A stretch of 37,451 bases of DNA from positions 1-37,451 of the forward strand of contig JBJXGF010000285.1 in assembly GCA_046153015.1 (NCBI GenBank), read 5' to 3'. How positions within the stretch are numbered: the first letter of the stretch is position 1; each line of letters begins with the position of its first letter. This document shows positions 5,601 to 14,159 of the stretch, piece after piece. This DNA is from JBJXGF01 sp046153015. GTDB taxonomy: Bacteria > Actinomycetota > Acidimicrobiia > Acidimicrobiales > CAIXPF01. Position numbers and translations under genes: made by a program. Under the pieces are notes generated by a model that made no database searches, was not told where the DNA came from, and saw only the letters and a list, made by a program, of their open reading frames with translations.

Positions 5601-7736
5601 TCACCCGCGCTCCTCCAGGGCGACGGGCAGGGCGGGGTTGGGGAAGAACCAGGCGCCGTCCTCGACGCGGCGGCGCAGGAGCGGCGCCGAGTCCGCCACC
5701 CGGGCGAGGACGGCGGCGGCGCCGCAGCGGTCGACGTAGTGGAACGGCCCGCCGAGCGCGGCGGGAAAGCCCAGCCCGAGGCAGGCGGCGAGGTCGGCGT
5801 CGACCGCCGAGGCGACCACCCCCTCCTCAAGGCAGCGGGCGGCCTCGTCGGCGAACGCGGCGAGACAGCGCGCCGCGATGTCGTGGGCCGGACGCGTCGG
5901 CTTCGCCGCCACGCCCAGCGCGTCGTAGACCGCCGGGTTCACGCCGAGGCGGCGGCCGTCCTCGTAGCGGTAGCCGCCGCGTCCGCCCGGGCGGCCGGCG
6001 CGCCCGGCGCCGGCCAGGGCCACGAGCGCCGCGGGCCGGCTGAGGCGGGCGCCGAACGCCCGCTCGAGGACCTCGGCGGTCTGGGCGGCCACGTGTAGGC
6101 CGACCTCGTCGACCAGCCGGAACGGACCCACCGGGAACCCCGCCTGCTCCAGCGCCCGGTCCACGTGGTCCACCGGTTGACCCTAGGCCCGCAGCCCAGC
6201 GGCCACGGCGAGCCAGCGCCCGAGCACTCGCGAGGTGTAGAAGCCGGGGCCGTCTCGCACCACGATCACGGTCCGGCCCTGGGCGCGGCCGAGGGCGACG
6301 GCGGTGGCCACCACGTCCGGCGCCGTCGCCGGGCCGGCCACCACCTCCAGCAGCGGCGAGCGCCCCACCGGCGAGACGTAGTGCATGCCCACGAGCCGGG
6401 CGGGCAGGGCGAGCGCAGCGGCGAGCTCACGCACCGGCCGCGACGAGGTGGTGGTGGCCAGCACCGCGGTGTCCGCCACGAGCGTCTCGAGCTCGCTCAG
6501 CACCTGGCGCTTCACGTCGAGCTCGTCCGCCACGGCCTCGATCACGAGGTCGGCGTCGCCGAAGCCCGACCGGCCGGTGGTGGTGGTGATGCGGTCGAGC
6601 ACCCGGGTGGCGTCGCCGAGGCTGACCGAGCGGCGCCCGTCGAGGCGGCGCCGGATCGTGCGGAGGGCCTCGGCCAGGGCGGCGCGGTCGAGGTCGCGCA
6701 GACGCACCGGCAGCTTCGCCTCGTGCGCGGTCACCTCGGCGATCCCCGCCCCCGTGAGCCCCGCGCCGATCACCGCGACCTTCGCCACCGGTCGGGTCTT
6801 GTCGCCGACGCCGGTGAGCTCGGCCGCCTCGTGGGCGAGGAAGAGGAACATCAGCGAGCGGGCCTGGCGGGTCACGGCCAGCTCGCCGAACGCGTGGGAC
6901 TCGGCGGCCAGGCCGGCCCGGCGGCCTCGCCGCTGGCCGGCCCGCACCACCTGGACGGCGCGCAGCGGCGCCGGCAGGAGACCCTGGGAGCGGACGTGCG
7001 CCTCCCGCTCGGCCCGGGCGAGCACCACGGCGCGGCCCACCGGGTTGGCCTCGAGCAGCCACGTCCGAGCCCGTTCGGCCAGACCGGCCCGCCGGCGCCG
7101 GGCGGCCGGGGGGCCCGACGGCTCGTGCGAGGGCGGCCTCGAGCAGCGCGTCGGGGTGGACCGTCTCGTCCACGAGCCCCAGGCGCAGCGCCCGCGCCGC
7201 GTCGAGCTGGCGGCCGCCGGCCAGCAGCTCCAGCGCGGCGACGAGGCCGACCGTGCGGGGCAGGCGCCACGAGCCCCCGCGCCGGGAACCAGCCCGAGCG
7301 CCACGTCGGGGAGCCCGAGGCGGGTGTCGGCGCGTTCGGCGGCGAGGCGGACCCGGCAGGCGAGGGCCAGCTCGAGCCCGGCGCCGAGACAGGCGCCGGA
7401 GATGGCGGCGACCGTGCGCACCGGCAGGGCTGCCACCCGATCCATGACCCGCTGGGCGCGGGCGGAGCGGGCGGCGCCGGCCGCGCCGTCGGCCAGCTCG
7501 GCCAGCTCCTCCACGTCGGCGCCCGCAAGGAAGCTGTGCGCCTTGGCGGAGGCGATCACCAGCGGGCGCCGTTCGCGCTCCACCCGCTCCAGCGTCGCGT
7601 CCAACGCGTCGGCGAGCGTGGCCGAGAAGACGTTCTGGGCGGGACCGGCCCCCTCGATCCACAGCACGCTCGCGCCCTGCGGGCGTTGCTCCAGCCGAAG
7701 GGGCGGGGCCGTGGCCGGGCGGGGCCTGCCGATCAC
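5601..7736 (-). pseudogene. fadJ: fadJ-like multifunctional beta-oxidation gene (enoyl-CoA hydratase/3-hydroxyacyl-CoA dehydrogenase), disrupted
   Basis: The pieces together encode about 711 residues, normal for FadJ/FadB. The crotonase domain ('FLAGADVEEL', 'GACLGAGLELALAC') comes first, then the NAD-binding 3-hydroxyacyl-CoA dehydrogenase ('VAVIGAGLTGAGIAE', 'GMHYVSPVGRSPLLEV', 'DGPGFYTSRVL') and its C-terminal domains ('DHVDRALEQAGFPVGP'). Three lesions break it. A 5-base C run at 7274-7278 is one base short. A 6-base G run at 7108-7113 is one base long and restores the frame. A TAG at 6183-6185 replaces what is usually a Glu codon in '(L)LxEG(V)P(V)'. The crotonase catalytic region reads 'GLPDVALG', where Glu is normal. 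The GTG start overlaps the thiolase stop by 4 bases. Sequencing error remains possible for the two indels. Confidence 0.8.
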
Positions 7737-9025
7737 GCCGCCTCGAGCACGAGCGCGACGGCGAGGCCTCCGGCGGCGCAGGCCGACACCAGGGCCAGCT
7801 CGCCCTGGCGGCGGCGCAGCTCGTACAGCGTCTGGATGATCTGGCGGCCGCCGGTCGCGGCGAGGGGGCGCCGAAGGCGATGGCGCCGCCGTTCACGTTG
7901 AGCCGGTCCCGGTCGACGGCGCCGGCCGGCTGGGAACGGCCGAGGCGGTCACGGAAGTAGGCGGCGTCGTCGAGCTTGTCGAGCACCGAGAGCACCTGCG
8001 CGGCGAAGGCCTCGTGCAGGTCGACGAGGTCGATGTCGCCCAGCTTCACCCCGGCCCGCTCCAGGGCGACGGGGATGGCGTGGACCGGTCCGATCAGCAG
8101 CTGGTCGGCGGGGTCGACCGCGGCGAACGCGTAGCTGCGCACGAAGCCGAGCGGCTCGTAGCCGAGCTCGTCGGCGGCGTCCTGCGTCATCAGCACCAGC
8201 GCCGACGCGCCGTCGGCCAGCGGCGCGGAGTTCCCGGCGGTGAGCGTGCCGTACCGGCGGTCGAAGACCGGTTTGAGCTGGCGGCGCCGGCGCAGGTCCG
8301 AGTCGAAGCGGACGGTCTCGTCGCACTCCACCACGCGGCGGTAGTCGGGCGGCGGGACAGGGTCATCACCTCCTCGGCGAAGCGGCCCTGCTTCCACGCC
8401 CGGGCGGCCAGGCGTGGCTGCGGTGGGCGAGCTCGTCCTGCGCCTGGCGGCTGATGTGGTTCATCTTCGCCATCCGCTCGGCGGCCTCGCCCATCGTCTC
8501 CGACCTCGTGGGCTCGGTGAGGTCGGGCACGCTCGGCACGTGGTCGCGGGCCCGCAGCCGCGCCAGCACCTTCGTCCGCTCCGTCGGGCCCTCGGCCCGC
8601 TCGGCCCGCCGGAGCGTGGCGGTCGGACGGTCCGACGCGAGCAGCGGCGCGGCGCTGACCGAGTCGGCGCCCCCGGCGAGCACCACCCGGGCGTCGCCGT
8701 CGCGGATGGCCTGCACGCCGCACACCACGGCGCGGTGGCCGGTGATGCAGGCCTGCGACACGCTGTACGCGTGGGTCTGCGCCGAGAGCTTCGTGCGCAG
8801 CACCACCTCCCGGGCGATGTTCGGCGCCTCCACGTCGAGGATCACCTGGCCGTACACGACCTCGTCGACGCGCTCGGGGTCGAGGCTCATCCGGTCGATC
8901 AGCTCGGCGCAGCAGGCGACGCCCAGATCCACCGCGGACAGCGTGGACAGGGCGCCGCCGCGCCGGGCGAAGGGGGTGCGCAGGCCGTCGACGACGGCGA
9001 CGCGGGCCCGTTCGGCATCGGTCAC
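7733..9025 (-). pseudogene. fadI: fadI-like acetyl-CoA acyltransferase (thiolase), frameshifted
   Basis: Corrected length is about 431 residues, as in FadI (trifunctional-type thiolase). The nucleophile Cys93 is in 'SVSQACITGHRA' and the second Cys in 'SACAAGGLAVALVLE'. Three single-base losses break the frame: near 8409-8412, in the run at 8354-8356, and at the G run 7864-7868 on the plus strand. Where other thiolases have GHPFAATG, this copy reads GAP[F/L]AATG after correction, so the catalytic His appears to be Ala. The GTG start overlaps the DUF421 stop by 4 bases, and the stop overlaps the fadJ start by 4. Whether this is decay or poor sequence is discussed in the findings. Confidence 0.8.
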
Positions 9026-9534
9026 GGGGAGTCTCCTTGCTTGTCTGGATGGTGCTCGTCTAGATGGTGCGTGTCTGGCTGCTCGCTCGCGCCCCGTTCG
9101 GGGATGATCGAGATCGCGCCGCTCACCTCGAGCACCGCGTAACGGACCTGGTCCATGCGCTCGAGCCCCTGGGTCTCGCGGGCGGCGGCGAGGATGTCCG
9201 CCTCGTCGATCGACTCGCGCCGCAGCCGGTCGTGGAGCGGCCGGCCCCGGTCGACGATCAGCACAGGGCGCCCGTCGATCCAGCTCGACAGCACCGGCAG
9301 GTGCGTCTTCGCCACCCGCAGCCCGACCTCGATGCCCACCAGCGTGGCGATCACGATGATCGCCATCGTCACCGAGAAGTCCTCCCCCAGCAGCGCCTGC
9401 TGGGTCGCCTCGCTGATCACCAGCAGCAGCACGAAGTCGAACGTGGTGATCTGCGCCAGCGTCCGCTTGCCGAGGGCGCGGAACAGCACCAGGAGGAACA
9501 GGTAGATGGCCGTGGCTCGCAGCACGCCGTCCAT
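9022..9534 (-). CDS. DUF421 (YetF-like) membrane protein
   Basis: A 170-residue protein with three TM helices in the first 80 residues, including the family's 'RALGKRTLAQITTFDFVLLLVISEATQQALLG'-like core. A cytosolic domain follows, with 'IDGRPVLIVDRGRPLHDRLRRESI' and 'DEADILAAARETQG'. Members resemble Bacillus YetF/SpoVA-associated proteins; their biochemical role is not settled. The C-terminus is rich in His, Asp and Glu (about residues 150-166). The ATG at 9534 has a GGAG upstream. The stop overlaps the fadI start (GTGA), and a small single-TM protein gene lies 22 bases upstream; the four genes look like one operon. Confidence 0.88.
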   Translation of the reverse strand: MDGVLRATAIYLFLLVLFRALGKRTLAQITTFDFVLLLVISEATQQALLGEDFSVTMAIIVIATLVGIEVGLRVAKTHLPVLSSWIDGRPVLIVDRGRPLHDRLRRESIDEADILAAARETQGLERMDQVRYAVLEVSGAISIIPERGASEQPDTHHLDEHHPDKQGDSP

Positions 9535-9556
9535 CGCGTGGACGCTCCTCTCTCGC

Positions 9557-10087
9557 TCAGGGGTAGACGAACTGGGTGAAGGTGACCTCGCCCACCCGGC
9601 CGTGCTGGCGCCACAGCCCTTGCGGGGTGAGCTGGAACGTCGCCTGGAGCGAAGCGTCCGGCGCCGCCTGCGCGAACACGAACACCAGCGCGGCCAGCCC
9701 CGCCTCCACCGCGGCGGGTTCCGGGGTCACCCGTTCGGTGCGGGACTGCTCGAGGTAGCGCCGGTCGACCTCGACCCGGTGCTCGCCGCCCACCGCCCGG
9801 TCGGCGTCCATCCGCACGCGCAGCTCCGTCGGGGCGCCGCTGCGCAGGAACCGGGCGTAGTCGAGGGCCACGCCCGGCGCCGCCGCCGACCCGGCGCTGA
9901 GCGGGCCGGCGCCGAGCAGCCCCGCCAACGCGGCGAGGATCAGCGCGTAGAGCGCCACCGGCGCCGCCCGGTCGACCTTCCACTGCGGCCGCTGATAGTC
10001 GGGCCGCTCGTCGAGCTCGAGCTCCCCCGGCGCCGCTCCTGTTCCGGAGCGAGCCTCCCGCCGCCCGCCTCGGGCGTCGACGCGCAT
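9557..10087 (-). CDS. Single-TM protein of unknown function, upstream of DUF421
   Basis: A 176-residue protein I do not recognise by name. Residues 1-38 are charged and cytoplasmic; one TM helix lies at about 42-62 ('APVALYALILAALAGLLG'); the remaining ~110 residues are probably extracytoplasmic. It ends with a well-formed segment 'GRVGEVTFTQFVYP'. The start is the ATG at 10087, chosen because AAGGGGTGA precedes it; the open frame extends further upstream without good starts. The 22-base gap to the DUF421 gene suggests a functional pair at the membrane (inference). Confidence 0.7.
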   Translation of the reverse strand: MRVDARGGRREARSGTGAAPGELELDERPDYQRPQWKVDRAAPVALYALILAALAGLLGAGPLSAGSAAAPGVALDYARFLRSGAPTELRVRMDADRAVGGEHRVEVDRRYLEQSRTERVTPEPAAVEAGLAALVFVFAQAAPDASLQATFQLTPQGLWRQHGRVGEVTFTQFVYP

Positions 10088-10259
10088 GTTGCTCACCCCT
10101 TCCTCGACCCTGCACTCGTGCGCCGCGCCGGCGGCGGGCGCCGGCCGCATACCCGCCGGCCCGGGCGCCCACACCTGCCCGCCCCCGAACCCGGGCCGGA
10201 GCCCCGCGGTAGGATCCGCCCGCCTCGGGCCGGCGCGCCCGAGCGACAAGGGAGAGAGC

Positions 10260-12116
10260 GTGACCGAGACCGACATCGGCGCCGAGCTCATCGAGAAGCT
10301 CGGCTACACCGCCAAGGAGCTCGGCTTCGACCCGGCCGAGCTGAAGGCGAGGTACCTCGCCGAGCGAGACAAGCGGCTGCGTGACGACGCCAACGAGCAG
10401 TACGTGGAGGTCACCGCCGAGTTCTCCCGCTACGTCGAGGATCCATACGTGGCGCCGGGCTTCACCCGGGACCCGGTGTTCGACGAGGTGCAGGTGACGA
10501 TCGTCGGCGGCGGCTTCGGCGGGCTCTTGATGGGGGCGCGCCTACGCGAGGCCGGCTTCGACAGCCTGCGCCTGATCGACAAGGCCGGCGACGTGGGCGG
10601 CACCTGGTACTGGAACCGCTACCCGGGCGCGGCGTGCGACGTGGAGTCCTACGTGTACCTGCCGCTCCTCGAGGAGATGGGCAACGTCCTGCCCTCCCGC
10701 AAGTACCCGTTCGCGCCGGAGATCCTCGAGCACTCGCAGCGCATCGCCCGCCACTTCGACCTGTACCGCAATGCCCTGTTCCAGACCGGCATCACCGAGC
10801 TGCGCTGGGACGAAGACGCCAGCCGGTGGGTGGTGCGCACCGACCGGGGCGACGAGTTCCGCACCCAGTACATCGCCATGGCCAACGGCCCGCTCAACCG
10901 GCCGAAGCTGCCGGGGATCCCGGGGATCAACGAGTTCAAGGGCTACACGTTCCACACCAGCCGGTGGGACTACGACTACACGGGCGGGGACTCCACCGGA
11001 AACCTCCACAAGCTGCGCGACAAGGTCGTCGGCATCATCGGCACCGGCGCCACGGCCGTGCAGTGCATCCCGCACCTCGGCGAGCGGGCCAAGCACCTCT
11101 ACGTGTTCCAGCGGACCCCGTCCTCGGTCGACGTGCGCAACAACCTGCCGACCGACCCCGAGTGGGTGCGCTCGCTCCAGCCCGGCTGGCAGCAGGAGCG
11201 CATGGACAACTTCAACCAGGTCGTGTCCGGCCTCGACATCGAGGAGGACATGGTCAAGGACGGCTGGACCGACATCTTCCGCAACCTCACCGGCGTGGTC
11301 GCCAAGCAGGCGTCCAGGCAGCTCGGCCGCCGGCTCACCACCCCGGAGCGGGGCGAGCTGATGGAGCTGGCCGACTACATGAAGATGAACCAGGTGCGAG
11401 CCCGGGTCGACGAGATCGTCACCGACCCGCGGACGGCCGAGAAGCTCAAGCCGTGGTACCGCCAGTTCTGCAAGCGGCCCTGCTTCCACGACGAGTACCT
11501 CCCCACATTCAACCGGCCCAACGTCACCCTCGTCGACACCGACGGCAAGGGCGTGCAGCAGCTCACCGAGCACGGCGTGGTCGTCGACGGCGTGGAGTAC
11601 AAGGTCGACTGCCTGATCTTCGCCACCGGCTTCGAGGTAGGCACCACCTACACCCGCCGGGCCGGCTACGACATCGTCGGCCGGGGCGGCATGACCTTGT
11701 CGGAGAAGTGGTCGGAGGGCTTGCGGACCTTCCACGGCCTGCAGTCCAACGGCTTTCCCAACTGCTTCTTCCTCGGCTTCACCCAGACGGCGGTCACGGT
11801 CAGCGTCCCTCACGCGCTGAACGAACAGGCCAAGCACGTGGCCTACCTCCTCGCCGAGGCCCGCGAGCGCGGCGCCCAGTCCGTCGAGGCCACCATCGAG
11901 GCGGAGGACGCGTGGGTGGCCGAGATCCGCCGGGCCGCCAGCCTGGGCACCCGCTTCTACACGGAGTGCACGCCCGGTTACTACAACAACGAGGGCAAGC
12001 TCGGGAACCCGCTCGGGTTCTTCGCCGGCACCTACATCGAGGGGCCGATCAAGTTCATCCAGCTCCTCGAGGAGTGGCGGGCCGACGGTCAGCTGGCCGG
12101 CGTGACCCTGCGCTGA
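10260..12116 (+). CDS. Baeyer-Villiger flavin monooxygenase (N-terminally extended type)
   Basis: A 618-residue class B flavoprotein monooxygenase. FAD-binding 'GGGFGG' is at 83-88, the BVMO fingerprint FxGxxxHxxxW is complete at 226-236 ('FKGYTFHTSRW'), and the NADPH-binding 'GTGATA' is at 261-266. The ~75-residue N-terminal extension and total length resemble large-ring ketone monooxygenases such as cyclododecanone and cyclopentadecanone monooxygenase, rather than the ~540-residue phenylacetone/cyclohexanone type. It inserts oxygen beside a ketone using NADPH and O2; the substrate is unknown. The GTG start is placed by the preceding GGGAGAG. It is divergent from the DUF421 operon and ends in a hairpin terminator. 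A paralogue lies at 24804-26657. Confidence 0.93.
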   Translation: MTETDIGAELIEKLGYTAKELGFDPAELKARYLAERDKRLRDDANEQYVEVTAEFSRYVEDPYVAPGFTRDPVFDEVQVTIVGGGFGGLLMGARLREAGFDSLRLIDKAGDVGGTWYWNRYPGAACDVESYVYLPLLEEMGNVLPSRKYPFAPEILEHSQRIARHFDLYRNALFQTGITELRWDEDASRWVVRTDRGDEFRTQYIAMANGPLNRPKLPGIPGINEFKGYTFHTSRWDYDYTGGDSTGNLHKLRDKVVGIIGTGATAVQCIPHLGERAKHLYVFQRTPSSVDVRNNLPTDPEWVRSLQPGWQQERMDNFNQVVSGLDIEEDMVKDGWTDIFRNLTGVVAKQASRQLGRRLTTPERGELMELADYMKMNQVRARVDEIVTDPRTAEKLKPWYRQFCKRPCFHDEYLPTFNRPNVTLVDTDGKGVQQLTEHGVVVDGVEYKVDCLIFATGFEVGTTYTRRAGYDIVGRGGMTLSEKWSEGLRTFHGLQSNGFPNCFFLGFTQTAVTVSVPHALNEQAKHVAYLLAEARERGAQSVEATIEAEDAWVAEIRRAASLGTRFYTECTPGYYNNEGKLGNPLGFFAGTYIEGPIKFIQLLEEWRADGQLAGVTLR

Positions 12117-12123
12117 GCGGCCG

Positions 12124-12169
12124 GCCGCCGGGCTCGGGCGGGGCGGACTGCCCTGGCCCGCCCGGCGGC
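12124..12169 (+). terminator. Hairpin after the first BVMO gene
   Basis: GCCGCCGGGC (12124-12133) pairs with GCCCGGCGGC at the far side. The stem continues by four more pairs after a 2-base bulge, enclosing a 16-base loop. It begins 8 bases after the BVMO stop. It lacks a T-tract, as is common for actinobacterial terminators. Confidence 0.5.
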
Positions 12170-12188
12170 TGGTCCCTAGGTTGGCGCG

Positions 12189-12761
12189 ATGGCCGAATCC
12201 TTCGTCGAGCTCGTTCCGCTGGCGGCGCGCGGCATCGAGCCGCTGTTCGCGCAGATCACACCGGGCAACCTCGAGGACGCAACGCCCTGCGCCGAGTTCG
12301 ACGTGGGCGCGCTGGCCGCCCACCTGATCGACGGCCTGCGCAGCTTCGCCGCGGTGGCCGCCGGGGGCGAGCTGGCCCTCGACCTCGACCCTGACCTCAC
12401 CAAGGAGGACGCCGCCGCGGCTTTTCGCCGAGCGCGGGACCAGCTGGTCGACGCGTTCGGGCCCGACGCGTTGGCTCGCGTGTACCCGATGCCGTGGGGC
12501 GACACGCCGGGCCGCCAGCTCCTCGGCTTCGAGCTGATCGAGCTGACCACCCACGGGTGGGACCTGGCGCGGGCGCTCGGCCAGGACGGCGAGCAGGCGG
12601 CGGAGGCGGCGTCGGCGGCCCTCGACGCCGCCCGGCTGTGGGTCGACGACAGCGTGCGCGTCCCCGGCATGTTCGGCCCGGAGGTGACCCCGCCGCCCGA
12701 TGCCACCCCCACCGAGCGGCTGGCCGCGTTCCTCGGCCGCGACCCCGCCTGGCGGCGCTGA
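12189..12761 (+). CDS. TIGR03086-family mycothiol-dependent/DinB-like metal-binding protein
   Basis: A 190-residue four-helix-bundle protein of the mycothiol maleylpyruvate isomerase N-domain type. Typical features are 'NLEDATPCAEFDVGALAAHLIDG' early, 'WGDTPGRQLLGFELIELTTHGWDLARALGQ' in the middle, and the C-terminal 'FGPEVTPPPDATPTERLAAFLGRDP'. The His in 'AAHLI' and in 'THGWD' are candidate metal ligands. Family members are thought to act in thiol-dependent chemistry; no specific reaction can be assigned. TAGGTT lies 6 bases before the ATG with no Shine-Dalgarno sequence, indicating a leaderless mRNA. It is followed by a haem-binding protein gene 63 bases on. Confidence 0.85.
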   Translation: MAESFVELVPLAARGIEPLFAQITPGNLEDATPCAEFDVGALAAHLIDGLRSFAAVAAGGELALDLDPDLTKEDAAAAFRRARDQLVDAFGPDALARVYPMPWGDTPGRQLLGFELIELTTHGWDLARALGQDGEQAAEAASAALDAARLWVDDSVRVPGMFGPEVTPPPDATPTERLAAFLGRDPAWRR

Positions 12762-12824
12762 AACGGCGGCGTCGGAGGCGTTGGGCCCTGGTCAACGCGG
12801 CGGGCTGCGGCGGACAATCCGCTG

Positions 12825-13520
12825 GTGAAGCGCGCGCCTCGAATCGGTCGACGTGTGTCGCCGCTGCGGTGGACGGCCGGCATGGCCGCCGGCGCGCTGG
12901 CGTTCGCCGCGGCCGCCGCCGTGCTGGGCTGGGTGGTCGGTGTGCCCCCGGCGATCACGCTGGGCCTGGCGGCGGTCACCGTTGTGGGGGCGGCCGCGCT
13001 GATGCTGCACCGCCGCCGGGCCGGCCGCTCGGCCGGCTTCGCCGCCGGGGCCGTGCAGTACGTGGTGGTCGGCGCAGTCGTGCTGGCCGCCGCGCAGCTC
13101 GTGCCCTACGGGCGGTCGCACGCCAACCCGGCCGGCGCCGGCGAGCCCCTCTGGGCGAACGACCGCACCCGGGCGCTGGCGGTGGACGCCTGCTACGGCT
13201 GCCACAGCAACGACGTGCGCTGGCCGTGGTACTCGAACGTGGCGCCGATCTCCTGGGCGATCACCAACCACGTGGAGGAGGGCCGGGAGGCGCTCAACTT
13301 CTCCAACGTCGCCGCCGACCCGGGCGAGGCCGACGACGCCGTCGAGACGATCCTCGAGGCGTCGATGCCGCCGGCCTACTACACCCGCTTCGGGCTGCAC
13401 GGCGAGGCGAAGCTCTCCGAGGCCGAGAAGGCCGACCTCGTGGCCGGGCTGCGAGCGACGCCCGGCTTCGCCGACGAGCACAGCGACCAAGACAGCGGCC
13501 AAGACGGCGACCAGGACTGA
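12825..13520 (+). CDS. Membrane-anchored haem-binding domain protein
   Basis: A 231-residue protein with about three TM helices in the first 90 residues, followed by an extracytoplasmic haem-binding domain (Haem_bd, PF14376). The single haem motif CYGCH is at 123-127 and is followed by the family-specific 'WPWYSNVAPISWAI' and 'HVEEGREALNFS'. It probably carries c-type haem in electron transfer or sensing at the membrane; partners are unknown. The tail is a run of Asp, Gln and Ser. The GTG start has GACAAT 6 bases upstream and no Shine-Dalgarno sequence. The next gene begins 14 bases after the stop. Confidence 0.88.
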   Translation: MKRAPRIGRRVSPLRWTAGMAAGALAFAAAAAVLGWVVGVPPAITLGLAAVTVVGAAALMLHRRRAGRSAGFAAGAVQYVVVGAVVLAAAQLVPYGRSHANPAGAGEPLWANDRTRALAVDACYGCHSNDVRWPWYSNVAPISWAITNHVEEGREALNFSNVAADPGEADDAVETILEASMPPAYYTRFGLHGEAKLSEAEKADLVAGLRATPGFADEHSDQDSGQDGDQD

Positions 13521-13534
13521 CGAGGAGGCTTCGC

Positions 13535-14146
13535 ATGCCCGTGATCGAGGTGTTCGCCGACGTCGTCTGCCCGTTCACCCACGTGGGTCTGCGCGCCCTG
13601 GCGGCGCGCCGGGCCGAGCTCGGACGGCCCGACGTGCGGCTGCACGTGCGGGCGTGGCCGCTCGAGCTCGTCAACGGACGCGCGGTCGATCCCGCCTTCA
13701 TCGGCCACGAGGTGGCCGATCTGCGCCGCCAGGTGGCCGCCGAGCTCTTCGCCGGCTTCGACGAGCGCTCGTTTCCCGCCAGCTCGCTGCCGGCCCTGGC
13801 CCTCACGAACGCGGCCTACGCCGTGTCGGCGGAGCGGGGCGAGGCGGTCGCCCTCGACCTGCGGGACGCGCTGTTCGAACGCGGGCTCGATGTGGGCTCG
13901 CCCGCCGTGCTGCGCGAGCTGGCCGGCGCTCACGGCCTGAGCATGCCCGACGTGACCGATTCGGTGCGTCGCGACTATGACGAAGGCTGCCGCCGCGGCG
14001 TGCGCGGCTCCCCGCACTTCTTCCTCCCCGGCGGGCAGGACGCGTTCTGTCCGAGCCTCGACATCACCCGAGAGGAGGCGGGTCTGCGCATCGCGTTCGA
14101 CCGCCGGGGCTTCGACGAGCTCGTCCAGGCCTGCTTCGCGACGTAG
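13535..14146 (+). CDS. DsbA-like thioredoxin-fold protein with CxxT active site
   Basis: A 203-residue DSBA-family protein (PF01323), similar to FrnE/2-hydroxychromene-2-carboxylate isomerase relatives. The N-terminal strand runs into Cys12 in 'DVVCPFTHVG', where the second active-site Cys is replaced by Thr. The cis-Pro region 'GVRGSPHFFLPGG' is intact. No signal peptide is seen, so it is cytoplasmic. With a single Cys it is unlikely to be a dithiol oxidase; a thiol transferase or isomerase, possibly using mycothiol, is more likely (inference). The ATG is fixed by GAGGAGG 5 to 10 bases upstream. It follows the haem protein by 14 bases and is convergent with the SQR gene. Confidence 0.85.
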   Translation: MPVIEVFADVVCPFTHVGLRALAARRAELGRPDVRLHVRAWPLELVNGRAVDPAFIGHEVADLRRQVAAELFAGFDERSFPASSLPALALTNAAYAVSAERGEAVALDLRDALFERGLDVGSPAVLRELAGAHGLSMPDVTDSVRRDYDEGCRRGVRGSPHFFLPGGQDAFCPSLDITREEAGLRIAFDRRGFDELVQACFAT

Positions 14147-14159
14147 CGCGCCCCGGTGA

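Noticed and set aside
6427..8397. Single long protein from 656-codon minus-strand frame
   Set aside because: It strings together out-of-frame parts of thiolase and fadJ; only its first ~160 residues and a stretch near the middle are true coding sequence revealed by the frameshifts.
10086..10259. 5' extension of the first BVMO
   Set aside because: 58 Pro/Gly/Ala-rich codons before a GTG with a clear ribosome-binding site; family similarity begins after the GTG.
12494..13534. Upstream extension of the DsbA-like gene
   Set aside because: The frame is open but overlaps two genuine genes in another frame and is Arg/Gly-rich; a strong GAGGAGG fixes the start at 13535.
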